A stretch of DNA of 64,000 bases from NCBI RefSeq assembly GCF_000307775.2, contig NZ_KK020676.1, forward strand, positions 1,710,576 through 1,774,575. Reading direction: 5' to 3'. Below, one piece after another: positions 11,016 to 23,307 of the stretch. The translations under genes and the position numbers were made by a program. Within the stretch, counting starts at the first letter, position 1. Every line of letters starts with the position of its first letter. A model generated the notes under the pieces. That model did not search any database. It was not told the origin of the DNA and saw nothing but the letters and a program-made list of their open reading frames with translations. This DNA is from Stutzerimonas stutzeri KOS6. GTDB lineage: Bacteria; Pseudomonadota; Gammaproteobacteria; Pseudomonadales; Pseudomonadaceae.

Positions 11016-12581
11016 ATGACCAGTTTGTCTGCGGACGATGCTTTCCTGAACCACTATGGCTTCAGCCATGACCCTTTCGCTGCTCGTGTTCCGGGGTTCA
11101 AGTTTTTTCCGGCGCAGCGCAAGCCGGTGCTTGGGCAGTTGCATCATCTGGCGCGCTACAGCCAACTGCTGCTGCTGGTGGCGGGGCCGGAAGGAAGTGG
11201 CAAGACACTGCTTCGACAGGCGCTGGTGGCCAGCAGCAACAAACAGTCCGTGCAGAGCATTGTCATTGCCCCTCAGGATACCTTGGACGCCAGCGCGTTG
11301 ATCGCGCAGATCGCTCAGGCATTGAGTAGCCATCAGGCCGACTTCGAAGGCGTGATGGCGCAGATCATTCAGTTGGCATTGACCGGGCAGGAAGTCTACT
11401 TGTTGGTGGATGACGCCGAGCGTTTGACCGGCGCTGCAATTGAAACCCTGTTGCGCCTTGCCGCAGGTACTCCTGAGGCCCGCCCGCACGTGTTCCTGTT
11501 CGGCGAAACCGCGCTTGCTGCGCGGCTCGAGGCGCTGAGTGAAGGGGACGAGCGCTACCACGCCATCGAGCTGCAGCCATACGAGGAAGACGAGACTCGT
11601 GAATACCTGGCGCTGCGGCTTGAGGGAGCAGGCAGTGGTATCGAGTGCCTCAATGAAGAGCAGATAGCACGTATTCACGAGGAGTCGGGTGGTTGGCCGG
11701 GGGCTATCAACGAGATCGCTCGCGATGAGCTCCTTGCTGCGATGCAGAGCAGCAAGGGGCGGCGCAAGGCGAGCGGCATTTCCTTGGTCTTGCCGAGGAA
11801 GCACCTGCTGGCTGCTCTGGCAGTCATTGCGGTGGTCGTGGTTGGGTTCCTGACGTTGCAAGGCGAGGATGCACAGCGACAGGCTGCGCCGGAAGTGACG
11901 CAGCTTTCGCTTGATCGCTCGGCTGGTGATGATGCTGTTGGCGAGTCGGCTGAGCAAGATGGACAGGCCGCAATTGAGTTCAATGGTGCCGAACGGCCGT
12001 TGTCCTTGCCGTTGGGGGGCGATGCGCAGCCTGTCATTCGTGAGCCATTGGCTGCTGCCGCAGGCGGCGAAGATGACGGCGATGCGGTTGCTCCGCCGGA
12101 TACAGGGGCGCCGGGGATATCCGAGCCTTCGCCGGCTCCCGCTCCCGCTCCTGCCGCGCCGGCAGCGCCCACTCCGGCAGCGCCGGTTGCTAATGTGCCG
12201 GCGCCGGTAGTTGCACCACCGGCGCCGCCTGCAGTGCGGCAGAGTGTCGCAGGGTCTGCGTCTGCTCCCGCAGCGAAATCGCCTGCGTCGGGCCAGGGCG
12301 CTTGGTATGCAAGTCAGCCGGGCGGCAACCATCTGCTACAGATTCTTGGTACTCGTGCCGAGAAGAACGCTCAGTCATTCGTCCGGCAGCACGGCGGCAA
12401 CTACCGCTATTTCGTCAAGCAGCACGAGGGCAAGCCGCTCTACGTCGTTACATACGGCAACTTTGCCAGCCGTGCCGCTGCTGTCGCGGCGATCAAAACC
12501 CTGCCGGCTTCGCTGCAGTCCGGCAAACCATGGGTGCGCTCGTTTTCGAGCGTGCAAAAGGAGATCGCGCAGTCTCGATGA
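11016..12581 (+). CDS. damX: SPOR-domain cell-division protein DamX-like
   Basis: Septal-ring protein. The N-terminal part is an AAA/ExeA-like ATPase domain with Walker A GPEGSGKTLL around residues 54-63 and a Walker B-like YLLVDDAERL. One transmembrane helix follows (about 264-284), then a long Pro/Ala-rich periplasmic linker, and a C-terminal SPOR domain (about 430-521; LLQILGTRAEKNAQSFVRQH, YVVTYGNFASRAAAVAAI) that binds denuded septal peptidoglycan. Length 521. Adjacency to aroB is conserved in proteobacteria. Confidence 0.92.
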   Translation: MTSLSADDAFLNHYGFSHDPFAARVPGFKFFPAQRKPVLGQLHHLARYSQLLLLVAGPEGSGKTLLRQALVASSNKQSVQSIVIAPQDTLDASALIAQIAQALSSHQADFEGVMAQIIQLALTGQEVYLLVDDAERLTGAAIETLLRLAAGTPEARPHVFLFGETALAARLEALSEGDERYHAIELQPYEEDETREYLALRLEGAGSGIECLNEEQIARIHEESGGWPGAINEIARDELLAAMQSSKGRRKASGISLVLPRKHLLAALAVIAVVVVGFLTLQGEDAQRQAAPEVTQLSLDRSAGDDAVGESAEQDGQAAIEFNGAERPLSLPLGGDAQPVIREPLAAAAGGEDDGDAVAPPDTGAPGISEPSPAPAPAPAAPAAPTPAAPVANVPAPVVAPPAPPAVRQSVAGSASAPAAKSPASGQGAWYASQPGGNHLLQILGTRAEKNAQSFVRQHGGNYRYFVKQHEGKPLYVVTYGNFASRAAAVAAIKTLPASLQSGKPWVRSFSSVQKEIAQSR

Positions 12582-12587
12582 GAAAAT

Positions 12588-12622
12588 GCGCCATGGAAGT
12601 GCGTAGTGCATTTCCGTGGCGC
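12588..12622 (+). terminator. Long hairpin just downstream of damX
   Basis: A 15-bp stem (12588-12602 with 12608-12622) closes a 5-base loop seven bases after the damX stop. The only two non-Watson-Crick positions are G-T pairs that become G.U in the plus-strand RNA but A.C in the minus strand, so the structure is built for the damX transcript. There is no U-run after it, so it may be a processing/stability element rather than an intrinsic terminator. Confidence 0.55.
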
Positions 12623-12754
12623 TTGCAAAAATAAATTGTGCCGCTCTAGCTGGCTTTGTAAACTGCTCCCCCTTTTGCCCACGTGAATGACGGGTGATTT
12701 GCTGCACCGTCAATAAGGGGTTGATTTACAACGCATTTAGCTGGTGGAGTGCCT

Positions 12755-15700
12755 ATGAGAGCAGGTCTTTTTCGTCCTGAAGAGTTCAAGGATAACTGCG
12801 GCTTCGGTCTGATCGCCCACATGCAGGGCGAGGCAAGCCATCACCTGCTAAAGACTGCCATTCAGTCCCTGACCTGCATGACTCACCGTGGTGGCATCAA
12901 TGCCGACGGCAAAACCGGCGACGGTTGCGGTCTGCTGATGCAGAAGCCAGACGCCTTTCTGCGTGCCAAGGCGCTGGAGCATTTCAATGTCGAGCTGCCG
13001 GCGCAATATGCCGTCGGCATGATCTTCCTCGATCAGGATGCCGACAAGGCCGAACGCGCACGGGCTCGCCTGAGCGAAGAAATCCTCGCTCAAGGGCTGA
13101 CGCTGGTCGGCTGGCGTGAAGTGCCGGTTGACACAGGTGTTCTCGGTCAGCTCGCCCTCGAGCGTCTGCCACGAATCGAACAGGTGTTCGTTGCTGGGGA
13201 AGGGCTCGAGGAGCGCGAATTCGGCATCAAGTTGTTCTTCGCTCGGCGCCGGGCGGAAGTCGCTCTGGCTGACGACAGCGCTTTCTACGTCTGCAGCCTG
13301 TCGGACAAGGACATCATCTACAAAGGCCTGATGATGCCCGCCGATCTGGCGCAGTTCTACCCCGATCTGGGCGATGAACGTCTCGCCACAGCCATCTGCG
13401 TGTTCCACCAGCGCTTTTCCACCAATACCATGCCGCAGTGGCGGCTGGCTCAGCCGTTCCGCTTTCTTGCCCACAATGGCGAGATCAACACCATCACCGG
13501 CAACCGCAACTGGGCTCAGGCGCGTCGCCTGAAGTTCGCCAACGAGCTGCTGCCCGATCTCGAGAGCCTGTCGCCGCTGATCAATCGCACCGGCTCGGAC
13601 TCCTCCAGCATGGACAATATGCTGGAGCTTCTGGTCACCGGCGGAATGGATCTGTTCCGCGGGCTGCGCATGATCATTCCGCCGGCCTGGCAGAATGTCG
13701 AGACCATGGACCCCGATCTGCGGGCGTTCTACGAATTCAACTCCATGCACATGGAGCCCTGGGATGGCCCGGCCGGCGTGGTCTTGACCGACGGTCGCCA
13801 TGCGGTCTGCCTGCTCGATCGCAACGGCCTGCGCCCGGCTCGCTGGGTGACCACCAAGAACGGCTACATCACGCTCGCCTCCGAAGTCGGCGTGTGGGAC
13901 TACAAGCCTGAGGATGTCTTGGCCAAGGGCCGTGTCGGCCCCGGGCAGATCCTTGCCGTCGATACGCACACCGGCAAGGTGCTGCACACCGACGACATCG
14001 ATAACCGCCTGAAGGCACAGCAGCCCTACAAGAAGTGGCTGCGCCAGAATGCCCTGCGCATCCAGTCGACCCTGGACGACAATGATCATGGCTCGGCCTT
14101 CTACGATGCCGACCAGCTCAAGCAGTACATGAAGATGTACCAGGTCACCTTCGAGGAGCGTGACCAGGTACTGCGCCCATTGGCCGAGCAAGGCCAGGAA
14201 GCGGTCGGATCGATGGGTGACGATACGCCCATGGCTGTCCTGTCGCGTCGCGTGCGCTCGCCCTACGATTATTTCCGCCAGCAGTTCGCGCAGGTCACCA
14301 ACCCGCCGATCGATCCGCTGCGCGAAGCCATCGTCATGTCGCTGGAAACCTGCCTGGGTGCCGAGCGCAATGTCTTCGAGGAAACACCCGAGCACGCCAA
14401 TCGCGCGATCCTGACCACCCCGGTCATCTCGCCGGCGAAGTGGCGCACGATCATGAACCTGGAGCGCCCGGGTTTCGAGCGCCTGGTCATCGATCTGAAC
14501 TATGACGAAGCCATGGGCCTCGAGGCGGCGATCCGCAATATCGCCGATCAGGCCGAAGAAGCCGTACGTGGCGGCAAGGTCCTGCTGGTACTGAGCGACC
14601 GTCATATTGCGCCAGGCAAGCTGCCGGTGCATGCGTCCCTGGCCGTGGGTGCGGTCCATCACCGCCTGGTGGAAACCGGCCTGCGTTGCAGCTGCAACAT
14701 CCTGGTGGAAACCGCCACCGCCCGTGATCCGCACCACTTCGCGGTGCTGATCGGCTTCGGTGCGACTGCGGTCTACCCGTTCCTTGCCTTCGAGGTGCTG
14801 GGCGACCTGATCCGTACTGGCGAGGTCCTGGGCGATCTCTACGAGGTGTTCAAGCACTATCGCAAGGGTATCTCCAAGGGGCTGATGAAGATCATCTCCA
14901 AGATGGGTATCTCCACCATCGCTTCCTATCGTGGCGCGCAGCTGTTCGAGGCGGTGGGCCTGTCCGACGACATCGTGGAGCTCAGCTTCCGTGGCGTGGC
15001 CAGCCGTATCAAGGGCGCGCGCTTCGAGGACCTCGAGGCCGAGCAGAAGGCTCTTGCCGCCGAAGCCTGGAGCAGCCGCAAGCCGATCCAGCAGGGCGGC
15101 CTGCTGAAGTTCGTCTACGGTGGCGAGTACCATGCATACAACCCTGACGTGGTGAGCGCGCTGCAGGTGGCTGTGCAGAGCGGCGACTACAGCCGCTTCA
15201 AGGAATACACCGCGCTGGTCGACCAGCGCCCGGTAGCGATGCTGCGCGATCTGCTCAAGGTCAAGGTGGCCGAGCAGCCGCTGGCGCTGGAAGAGGTCGA
15301 GCCGCTGGAAGCGATCCTCAAGCGTTTCGACTCTGCCGGCATCTCGCTGGGCGCACTGTCGCCCGAAGCTCACGAAGCCATCGCCGCGGCGATGAATCGC
15401 ATCGGCGCGCGTTCGAACTCCGGTGAGGGCGGTGAAGACCCGGCCCGCTATGGCACCGAGCGCAGCTCGAAGATCAAGCAGGTCGCGACCGGCCGCTTCG
15501 GTGTCACGCCGGAATACCTGGTCAACGCCGAAGTGCTGCAGATCAAGGTCGCCCAGGGCGCCAAGCCCGGCGAAGGTGGCCAGTTGCCAGGCGGCAAGGT
15601 CAACGGCCTGATCGCTCGACTGCGCTATGCGGTACCGGGCGTCACGCTGATCTCGCCGCCGCCGCACCACGATATCTACTCGATCGAGGATCTGGCTCAG

Positions 15701-17203
15701 CTGATCTTCGACCTCAAGCAGGTCAACCCGCAGGCGCTGGTGTCGGTCAAGCTGGTGGCCGAGCCGGGCGTCGGCACCATCGCCGCCGGTGTGGCCAAGG
15801 CCTATGCCGACCTGATCACCATCTCCGGCTACGACGGCGGCACCGGCGCTTCGCCACTGACGTCCATTCGCTATGCCGGCTCGCCGTGGGAACTGGGCCT
15901 TGCCGAAACCCACCAGACGCTGCGCGGCAACGACCTGCGCGGCAAGGTCCGGGTGCAGACCGATGGCGGCCTGAAGACCGGCCTGGATGTGATCAAGGCC
16001 GCGATCCTCGGTGCCGAGAGCTTCGGCTTCGGTACCGCGCCGATGATCGCGCTGGGCTGCAAATACCTGCGTATCTGCCACCTGAACAACTGCGCCACCG
16101 GCGTGGCGACCCAGAACGAACAGCTGCGCAAGGATCACTTCATCGGCACCGTCGACATGGTGGTCAACTTCTTCCAGTTCGTCGCCGAGGAAACCCGCGA
16201 GTGGCTGGCCAGACTGGGCGTGCGCAGCCTGGGCGAGCTGATCGGTCGCACCGACCTGCTCGAAGTGTTGCCGGGCGAAACGCTCAAGCAGAACAACCTG
16301 GACCTGACGCCGCTGCTTGGCAGCAGCAACATTCCAGCCGACAAGCCGCAGTTCTGCGAGGTCGAGAAGAACCCGCCGTTCGACCAGGGCCTGCTGGCCG
16401 AAGAAATGGTCAAGCTGGCCAAAGGCGCCATCGATGCCAAGAGCGGCGGCGAGTTCGAACTGGAAATCTGCAACTGCGACCGCTCCATCGGCGCCCGCGT
16501 TTCCGGCGAGATCGCTCGCCTGCACGGCAACCAGGGCATGGCTGGCGCGCCGATCACCTTCCGCTTCAAGGGGACGGCCGGTCAGAGCTTCGGGGTGTGG
16601 AACGCCGGTGGCCTCAATCTGTACCTGGAAGGCGATGCCAACGACTACGTCGGCAAGGGCATGACCGGCGGCAAGCTGGTGGTCACCCAGCCTCGCGGCG
16701 CCAGCTATCGCTCGCAGGACTCGGCGATCATCGGCAACACCTGCCTGTACGGTGCCACCGGCGGCAAGCTGTTCGCTGCCGGTACCGCGGGCGAGCGTTT
16801 CGCCGTGCGCAACTCGGGCGCTCATGCGGTCGTCGAGGGCACCGGCGATCATTGCTGCGAGTACATGACCGGCGGTTTCGTCTGTGTACTGGGCAAGACC
16901 GGGCACAACTTCGGCTCCGGCATGACCGGTGGCTTCGCCTATGTGCTGGACATGGACAACAGCTTCGTCGACCGGGTGAACAACGAACTGGTGAACCTGC
17001 AGCGCATCACCGGCGAGGCGATGGAAGCCCATCGCAGCCATCTGCAGGACGTGCTGCGCGAGTACGTCGCGGAAACATCCAGCGAGTGGGGTACCGAGTT
17101 GCTGGATAACCTCGACGACTACCTGCGTCGTTTCTGGCTGGTGAAGCCCAAGGCGGCCAACCTGGCCTCGCTGCTGTCGAGCACCCGGGCCAACCCGCAA
17201 TAA
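12755..17203 (+). CDS. gltB: Glutamate synthase (NADPH), large subunit
   Basis: Glutamine-hydrolysing half of GOGAT, turning glutamine and 2-oxoglutarate into two glutamates. The 1482-residue protein has a short propeptide ending FKDN before the catalytic Cys of the class II amidotransferase (CGFGLIAHM). A central domain, the FMN/2-oxoglutarate synthase domain ([13 protein letters not shown]), the 3Fe-4S cysteines C-x5-C-x4-C ([15 protein letters not shown]) and a C-terminal beta-helix rich in glycine follow. The ATG at 12755 has GGAG six bases upstream and is preferred to a GTG at 12749. Partner of gltD. Confidence 0.96.
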   Translation: MRAGLFRPEEFKDNCGFGLIAHMQGEASHHLLKTAIQSLTCMTHRGGINADGKTGDGCGLLMQKPDAFLRAKALEHFNVELPAQYAVGMIFLDQDADKAERARARLSEEILAQGLTLVGWREVPVDTGVLGQLALERLPRIEQVFVAGEGLEEREFGIKLFFARRRAEVALADDSAFYVCSLSDKDIIYKGLMMPADLAQFYPDLGDERLATAICVFHQRFSTNTMPQWRLAQPFRFLAHNGEINTITGNRNWAQARRLKFANELLPDLESLSPLINRTGSDSSSMDNMLELLVTGGMDLFRGLRMIIPPAWQNVETMDPDLRAFYEFNSMHMEPWDGPAGVVLTDGRHAVCLLDRNGLRPARWVTTKNGYITLASEVGVWDYKPEDVLAKGRVGPGQILAVDTHTGKVLHTDDIDNRLKAQQPYKKWLRQNALRIQSTLDDNDHGSAFYDADQLKQYMKMYQVTFEERDQVLRPLAEQGQEAVGSMGDDTPMAVLSRRVRSPYDYFRQQFAQVTNPPIDPLREAIVMSLETCLGAERNVFEETPEHANRAILTTPVISPAKWRTIMNLERPGFERLVIDLNYDEAMGLEAAIRNIADQAEEAVRGGKVLLVLSDRHIAPGKLPVHASLAVGAVHHRLVETGLRCSCNILVETATARDPHHFAVLIGFGATAVYPFLAFEVLGDLIRTGEVLGDLYEVFKHYRKGISKGLMKIISKMGISTIASYRGAQLFEAVGLSDDIVELSFRGVASRIKGARFEDLEAEQKALAAEAWSSRKPIQQGGLLKFVYGGEYHAYNPDVVSALQVAVQSGDYSRFKEYTALVDQRPVAMLRDLLKVKVAEQPLALEEVEPLEAILKRFDSAGISLGALSPEAHEAIAAAMNRIGARSNSGEGGEDPARYGTERSSKIKQVATGRFGVTPEYLVNAEVLQIKVAQGAKPGEGGQLPGGKVNGLIARLRYAVPGVTLISPPPHHDIYSIEDLAQLIFDLKQVNPQALVSVKLVAEPGVGTIAAGVAKAYADLITISGYDGGTGASPLTSIRYAGSPWELGLAETHQTLRGNDLRGKVRVQTDGGLKTGLDVIKAAILGAESFGFGTAPMIALGCKYLRICHLNNCATGVATQNEQLRKDHFIGTVDMVVNFFQFVAEETREWLARLGVRSLGELIGRTDLLEVLPGETLKQNNLDLTPLLGSSNIPADKPQFCEVEKNPPFDQGLLAEEMVKLAKGAIDAKSGGEFELEICNCDRSIGARVSGEIARLHGNQGMAGAPITFRFKGTAGQSFGVWNAGGLNLYLEGDANDYVGKGMTGGKLVVTQPRGASYRSQDSAIIGNTCLYGATGGKLFAAGTAGERFAVRNSGAHAVVEGTGDHCCEYMTGGFVCVLGKTGHNFGSGMTGGFAYVLDMDNSFVDRVNNELVNLQRITGEAMEAHRSHLQDVLREYVAETSSEWGTELLDNLDDYLRRFWLVKPKAANLASLLSSTRANPQ

Positions 17204-17258
17204 CAAGAAGCCGCTTCAGCAGCGGCCCCACCATGGGCGGGGTCGCTGCTTACCCTGA

Positions 17259-18728
<1,470 letters not shown>

Positions 18729-18793
18729 TCGGGCGTCGCCGGGCGTCGAAGGCGCCCGCAGTGGCCTGATTTGAATCAAGCCCATAGCTAAAT

Positions 18794-18822
18794 GGCACGG
18801 CGCTCGCCGTGCCTTTTTTTTT
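18794..18822 (+). terminator. Intrinsic terminator after gltD
   Basis: A perfect 8-bp stem (GGCACGGC / GCCGTGCC, loop GCTC) is followed by nine T residues. Confidence 0.93.
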
Positions 18823-18867
18823 GCTGCTTTGCGACAATGCACGGCACTTTTTCGCTGGAAACCTGCC

Positions 18868-19932
18868 ATGACCGCCTTGAAGAACGACCGCTTCCTTCGT
18901 GCCCTGCTCAAGCAGCCCGTCGACGTCACCCCGGTGTGGATGATGCGCCAGGCCGGCCGCTATCTGCCCGAGTACCGGGCCAGCCGCGCCAAGGCCGGCG
19001 ACTTCATGAGCCTGTGCATGAATCCCGAGCTGGCCTGCGAGGTGACCCTGCAGCCGCTGGAACGCTATCCGCTGGATGCGGCGATCCTGTTCTCCGATAT
19101 CCTCACCGTGCCGGACGCCATGGGCCTGGGCCTGTACTTCGAGACCGGAGAAGGTCCGCGCTTCAAGAAGGTCGTCAGCAGCGCCGCTGACATCGAGGCG
19201 CTGCCGATTCCCGATCCGGAAAAGGATCTGGGCTACGTGATGGACGCCGTGCGCACCATTCGCCGCGAGCTGAATGGCCGCGTGCCGCTGATCGGCTTTT
19301 CCGGCAGTCCCTGGACCCTGGCGACCTACATGGTCGAGGGCGGTTCTTCCAAGGACTTCCGCAAGTCCAAGGCGATGCTGTACGAGAACCCGCAGGCCAT
19401 GCACGCGCTGCTGGACAAGCTGGCGCAGTCGGTCACCAGCTACCTCAACGGCCAGATCCTGGCTGGAGCCCAGGCGGTGCAAATCTTCGATTCCTGGGGT
19501 GGCAGCCTGTCGGCGGCGGCCTATCAGGAGTTCTCCCTGGCCTACATGCGCAAGATCGTCGATGGCCTGATTCGCGAACATGACGGCCGCCGTGTGGCCG
19601 TCATCATGTTCACCAAGGGGGGCGGGCTGTGGCTCGAATCCATGGCTGATGTCGGCGCCGAAGCGCTGGGTCTGGACTGGACCTGCGACATCGGCGAGGC
19701 GCGCCGCCGCGTCGGTGACAAGGTGGCACTGCAGGGAAACATGGACCCGAGCGTGCTTTACGCCAAGCCTGATGCCATCCGTGCCGAGGTGGCGCGCATC
19801 CTGGCCAGCTTCGGCCATGGCAATGGCCATGTATTCAACCTGGGCCATGGCATCACGCCGGAAGTCGATCCGGCGCATGCCGGCGCGTTCATCGAGTCGG
19901 TGCACGAGCTGTCCGCGCAGTACCACGCCTGA
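18868..19932 (+). CDS. hemE: Uroporphyrinogen decarboxylase
   Basis: Decarboxylates the four acetate side chains of uroporphyrinogen III to give coproporphyrinogen III in heme synthesis. The N-terminal signature [12 protein letters not shown] binds substrate carboxylates, and [17 protein letters not shown] is the second family signature. Length 354. The start MTALKND at 18868 matches the family; an upstream in-frame ATG at 18829 lies within the spacer just past the gltD terminator and is rejected. Monocistronic between two terminators. Confidence 0.96.
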   Translation: MTALKNDRFLRALLKQPVDVTPVWMMRQAGRYLPEYRASRAKAGDFMSLCMNPELACEVTLQPLERYPLDAAILFSDILTVPDAMGLGLYFETGEGPRFKKVVSSAADIEALPIPDPEKDLGYVMDAVRTIRRELNGRVPLIGFSGSPWTLATYMVEGGSSKDFRKSKAMLYENPQAMHALLDKLAQSVTSYLNGQILAGAQAVQIFDSWGGSLSAAAYQEFSLAYMRKIVDGLIREHDGRRVAVIMFTKGGGLWLESMADVGAEALGLDWTCDIGEARRRVGDKVALQGNMDPSVLYAKPDAIRAEVARILASFGHGNGHVFNLGHGITPEVDPAHAGAFIESVHELSAQYHA

Positions 19933-19953
19933 CTTTTCGCTGGCTCGAAACAG

Positions 19954-19979
19954 AACGCCCCGCATTTGTGGGGCGTTTT
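19954..19979. terminator. Terminator between hemE and the MFS gene
   Basis: Eight-base arms AACGCCCC and GGGGCGTT with a short loop are followed by TTTT on the plus strand and preceded by an A-containing stretch. It lies between two convergent genes and probably serves both. Confidence 0.8.
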
Positions 19980-19990
19980 GCATTGCGGGC

Positions 19991-21256
19991 TCAGTGCGCC
20001 GCCTGCGGCTCCGGCAGCGGACGCAGGCGCGCCAGGTGCAGCGCCACGGCGAAGGCGATCAGCAGCAGCGAGGCGATGAACAGGCCCACGCCATCCCAGC
20101 CTGCGGCATGCCAGAACACGCCGCCCAGCGTTCCGGCGATGCTGGAGCCCAGGTAGTAGCTGAACAGATAGAGCGAAGACGCCTGTCCCCGTGCCTGCCT
20201 GGCGCGGCGGCCGATCCAGCTGCTGGCGACCGAATGGGCGCCGAAGAAGCCGAAGGTGAACAGCAGCATGCCCAGCAACACCATGGGCAATCGGTCGAAC
20301 AGCGTCAGGCTCAGTCCGGCAAGCATCAGCGCAATCACCATCCAGAGCACCCGGCGGCGGCCGAAGCGGTCGGCCAGCGCGCCCACCTGCGCCGAGCTGT
20401 AGATGCCCGACAGATAGAGCACTGCCAGCAGGCCGATCAGGGTCTGGCTGAGATGAAACGGCTCGGCGATCAGGCGATAGCCAATGTAGTTGTACAGGGT
20501 GACGAAACTGCCCATCAGCAGGAAGCCCTGCAGAAACAGCCAGGGCAGGCCGGCGTCGCGGAAATGCATGCCGTACCCCTGCAGCAGACCCCGCGCACGC
20601 AAGGGGCGCGGGCAAAAATGCTGCGACTGCGGAAGGAATCGCCAGAGCAGCAGCGCCGCCAGCAAGGCCAGGCCGCCCATCACGCCGAGCACGCTGTGCC
20701 AGGACAGGTAGTCGACCAGGACACCGCTCAGCAATCTCCCGCTCATGCCGCCAATGGCATTGCCGCTGATGTACAGCCCCATTGCCAGGCCCAGATGCTG
20801 AGGATGGATTTCCTCGCTGAGGTAGGTCATCGCCACCGCGGCCAGTCCGCTCAGCGCCAGGCCCACCAGCGCGCGCATCAGCAGCACGCCATGCCAGCTG
20901 GGTGCGAGCGCGCTGCCGAAGGTGAACACGGCAGCGGCGAGCAATGACGCGACCATGACCGGCTTGCGCCCGACCGCATCGGAAATCGGTCCGGTTATCA
21001 GCAGACCGATGGCCAGGGTGATGGTCGAGAGCGAGAGGATCAGGCTGCTTTGCGTGGCATTGATGCCGAACGTCCGGGACAGCATGGGCATCATCGGCTG
21101 GACGCAGTAGAGCAGGGCGAAGGTGGCGAAGCCGCCGGCGAACAGGGCCAGCGCCGTGCGCGCGAAGCGCGGTGTGCCTCTCTCGGTATGGCTGATCGGC
21201 ATGCAAGTTTCGCCGGCTTCTGCCAGCGCCCCTGTGGCGCACTGCGTGCTGTTCAA
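19991..21256 (-). CDS. MFS transporter (YnfM-like, drug/metabolite efflux type)
   Basis: A 421-residue major facilitator with about twelve hydrophobic helices. The conserved loop 2-3 motif is visible as GPISDAVGRKPVMV, and the matching motif in the second half is GALADRFGRRRVLWM. The N terminus (first 30 residues) is polar and may be shorter than annotated; MPISHTERG at residue 19 is an alternative start. It is divergent from a LysR regulator with about 180 bases between starts, which suggests control by that regulator. Substrate cannot be read from sequence. Confidence 0.85.
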   Translation of the reverse strand: MNSTQCATGALAEAGETCMPISHTERGTPRFARTALALFAGGFATFALLYCVQPMMPMLSRTFGINATQSSLILSLSTITLAIGLLITGPISDAVGRKPVMVASLLAAAVFTFGSALAPSWHGVLLMRALVGLALSGLAAVAMTYLSEEIHPQHLGLAMGLYISGNAIGGMSGRLLSGVLVDYLSWHSVLGVMGGLALLAALLLWRFLPQSQHFCPRPLRARGLLQGYGMHFRDAGLPWLFLQGFLLMGSFVTLYNYIGYRLIAEPFHLSQTLIGLLAVLYLSGIYSSAQVGALADRFGRRRVLWMVIALMLAGLSLTLFDRLPMVLLGMLLFTFGFFGAHSVASSWIGRRARQARGQASSLYLFSYYLGSSIAGTLGGVFWHAAGWDGVGLFIASLLLIAFAVALHLARLRPLPEPQAAH

Positions 21257-21433
21257 GATTTCGCTCTCTGAGGGATTCGCTTTTTCCAGGTCAGACCTGC
21301 CTGTAGCACCGGTGGTCGCGGGCGCACATGCTTCGGCTGGGTTCGTAAGGAAAAATGATAGGGAGCTTTATTTGAGCTATCCAATATATTATTCGACCAA
21401 ATCGATATGTTTTGCGAATCGTAAGGAGGGCTC

Positions 21434-22333
21434 TTGGAGCTGCGACATCTGCGTTATTTCGTGGCGGTGGCCGAGGAGTTGCATTTCGGACGCGCGGCCG
21501 AGCGGCTACGCATCTCGCAGCCACCCTTGAGTCAGCAGATCCAGGCGCTGGAGCAGGAACTGGGCGTGCTGTTGTTCGATCGCAGCAACCGGCGGGTTTC
21601 GCTGACCGATGCAGGGCGGCTCTTTCTCGACGAGACACGACGTACGCTGGCCCAGGTGGACAAGTCCGTCGATGTGGTGCGGCGTGCCGAGCAGGGCGAG
21701 ATTGGCGAGTTACAGGTCGGCTTCACCTCGTCGGCACCTTTTACCTCGATCCTGCCGCGGGCGATCCTGGCCTTCCGCCAGGCCTTTCCAGCCGTCCATC
21801 TCGCCCTGCAGGAAATGACCAGCAAGGAAGTGGTCGACGCCGTGCAGGACGAGACGCTGCAGGTGGGCATGATCCGCCCCTTCGCCTTGCCGCCGGGACT
21901 GCAGACGGTGGAGCTGCTGAGCGAGCCGCTGGTAGCGCTGATGCACGCCGATCATCCATTGGCGCAGGCGGCCGAGGAGGGGCTGGCACTGGCCGAGCTG
22001 GCCGATGAGGCCTTCGTATTCTTTCCGCGCAGTTACGGTACCGGACTCTACGATCAGCTACTGAACCTGGCACGGCAGGCGGGATTCAGCCCGCGCATCG
22101 CCCAGGAAGCGAACGAGGCGCTCACCATCATCGGGCTGGTCGCTGCGGGGCTGGGGGTTTCGGTATTGCCGGCTTCGTTCCAGCGTATCCGCGTCGACGG
22201 CGTACGCTATCGCACCCTGCTGGATAAGGATGCGACGACTGCCGTCTGGCTGGTCAAGCGCCGCCAGGAACAGTCGCCGCTGGCCCAGGCGTTCATGGAA
22301 CTGGTTACGCGAGAGGCGCTGGGCCGGCGCTGA
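21434..22333 (+). CDS. LysR-family transcriptional regulator
   Basis: The N-terminal winged helix-turn-helix is clear: MELRHLRYFVAVAEELHFGR, then ISQPPLSQQIQALEQELG. A LysR substrate-binding domain follows (about residues 90-290). Length 299. The start is TTG with a strong AAGGAGG eight bases upstream. It is divergent from the MFS transporter, the classic LysR arrangement, so its likely job is to control that gene and itself in response to a small effector that I cannot identify. Confidence 0.88.
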   Translation: MELRHLRYFVAVAEELHFGRAAERLRISQPPLSQQIQALEQELGVLLFDRSNRRVSLTDAGRLFLDETRRTLAQVDKSVDVVRRAEQGEIGELQVGFTSSAPFTSILPRAILAFRQAFPAVHLALQEMTSKEVVDAVQDETLQVGMIRPFALPPGLQTVELLSEPLVALMHADHPLAQAAEEGLALAELADEAFVFFPRSYGTGLYDQLLNLARQAGFSPRIAQEANEALTIIGLVAAGLGVSVLPASFQRIRVDGVRYRTLLDKDATTAVWLVKRRQEQSPLAQAFMELVTREALGRR

Positions 22334-22346
22334 AGTGCTCGGGCGC

Positions 22347-22637
22347 TCAGGGCTGCTTGTAGTGGCCGGGCGTCTCACCCTTCTCCTGCTTGTGCACGCG
22401 GGTCACGCGGATGTCGGTGATATCCATGACCTCGGCCTGCTCCAGCAACCGGGCCTCGTCGGCGTCGGCGTCCGGCATGACCAGACTGTTCTCGGCATCG
22501 CCATTGTGCAGCTCGATGAGATGACGCGCGGCTGCGCCCTGGGACAGGCTGTCGACGTCGGCGTCATAGGTCACGGCGCGCGGATCGTTCTGGTAGATGT
22601 AGTTGATTTCGAAGGTATGCGAAGACTTGCCGAACAT
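22347..22637 (-). CDS. Small conserved-looking hypothetical protein
   Basis: Encodes 96 residues, acidic overall, with no signal peptide or membrane segment. It begins MFGKSSHTFEINYIYQ and ends in a charged tail. A GGAG lies six bases before the ATG. It is not recognised and no motif suggests a function. It sits between the LysR gene (convergent, 13 bases away) and trxC (same strand, about 170 bases upstream). Codon use resembles its neighbours. Confidence 0.65.
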   Translation of the reverse strand: MFGKSSHTFEINYIYQNDPRAVTYDADVDSLSQGAAARHLIELHNGDAENSLVMPDADADEARLLEQAEVMDITDIRVTRVHKQEKGETPGHYKQP

Positions 22638-22807
22638 GAGGGGCTCCAGTCGAGTTGTTGATGTGTAGTGGACTCGACGGGGCGGCCAATCGTTCCGGCG
22701 GGCATGACGGATTGGCGAAGGTCAACGGCTGGCAAAGGCGCGGCGCCTGCCGCGCCTGACACCGATTTCAGGCTTCTGTCGCCGCTGTCTGAGCGCGGGA
22801 CGTGGAG

Positions 22808-23245
22808 CTAGCGAATGCCCTGCTGCGCCAGCCAGGCCAACAGCTGCGGCAGTGGCATGGCGCCGCTCTGGCGCGCGACTTCCTGGCCGTTGCGAAAGAG
22901 GATCAGGCTGGGGATGGAACGGATGCCGAGCTGCGTCGACAGTTGTGCGTTGGCTTCGCTGTCGAGCTTGGCCATGCGGCAGCGGCCTTGCAGCTGGCTG
23001 GCGGCCTGGGCGAAGGTTGGTGCGAAGCTGCGGCACGGTCCGCACCAGCTGGCCCAGACATCCACCAGCAGCGGCAGGTCGCCCTTGATCTGGTTGGCGA
23101 ACTGGCTCTGTTGCAGATCGAACGGCTTGTTCGGTAGCGCCTCGGCCTTGCAGCGGCCACAGCGTGGCGCATCGTGCACCCGTTCGGCAGGAATGCGGTT
23201 GAGGCTGGCGCAGTGTGCGCAGGGGACGATCAGTGTGTCGGTCAT
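22808..23245 (-). CDS. trxC: Thioredoxin 2 (TrxC)
   Basis: Cytoplasmic disulfide reductase with an extra N-terminal zinc-binding module. The four zinc cysteines are in CAHC (residues 9-12) and CGRC (about 29-32). The thioredoxin active site is WASWCGPCR and the cis-proline loop is SIPSLILF. Length 145 is typical of TrxC. GGAG lies seven bases before the ATG. Trx2 proteins are linked to oxidative stress in other bacteria; nothing here shows its regulation. Confidence 0.95.
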   Translation of the reverse strand: MTDTLIVPCAHCASLNRIPAERVHDAPRCGRCKAEALPNKPFDLQQSQFANQIKGDLPLLVDVWASWCGPCRSFAPTFAQAASQLQGRCRMAKLDSEANAQLSTQLGIRSIPSLILFRNGQEVARQSGAMPLPQLLAWLAQQGIR

Positions 23246-23307
23246 GGCGAGGCTCCACGGCGGTATGCCGGTAATGTGGAGCCTCGTCGGCGGATATCAA
23301 GCGCGAG

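Noticed and set aside
10623..12332. 569-codon minus-strand frame opposite aroB and damX
   Set aside because: Antisense shadow of two well-supported genes.
12848..17206. Very long minus-strand frame opposite gltB
   Set aside because: Antisense to a clear gltB; composition is low-complexity and no protein family is recognisable.
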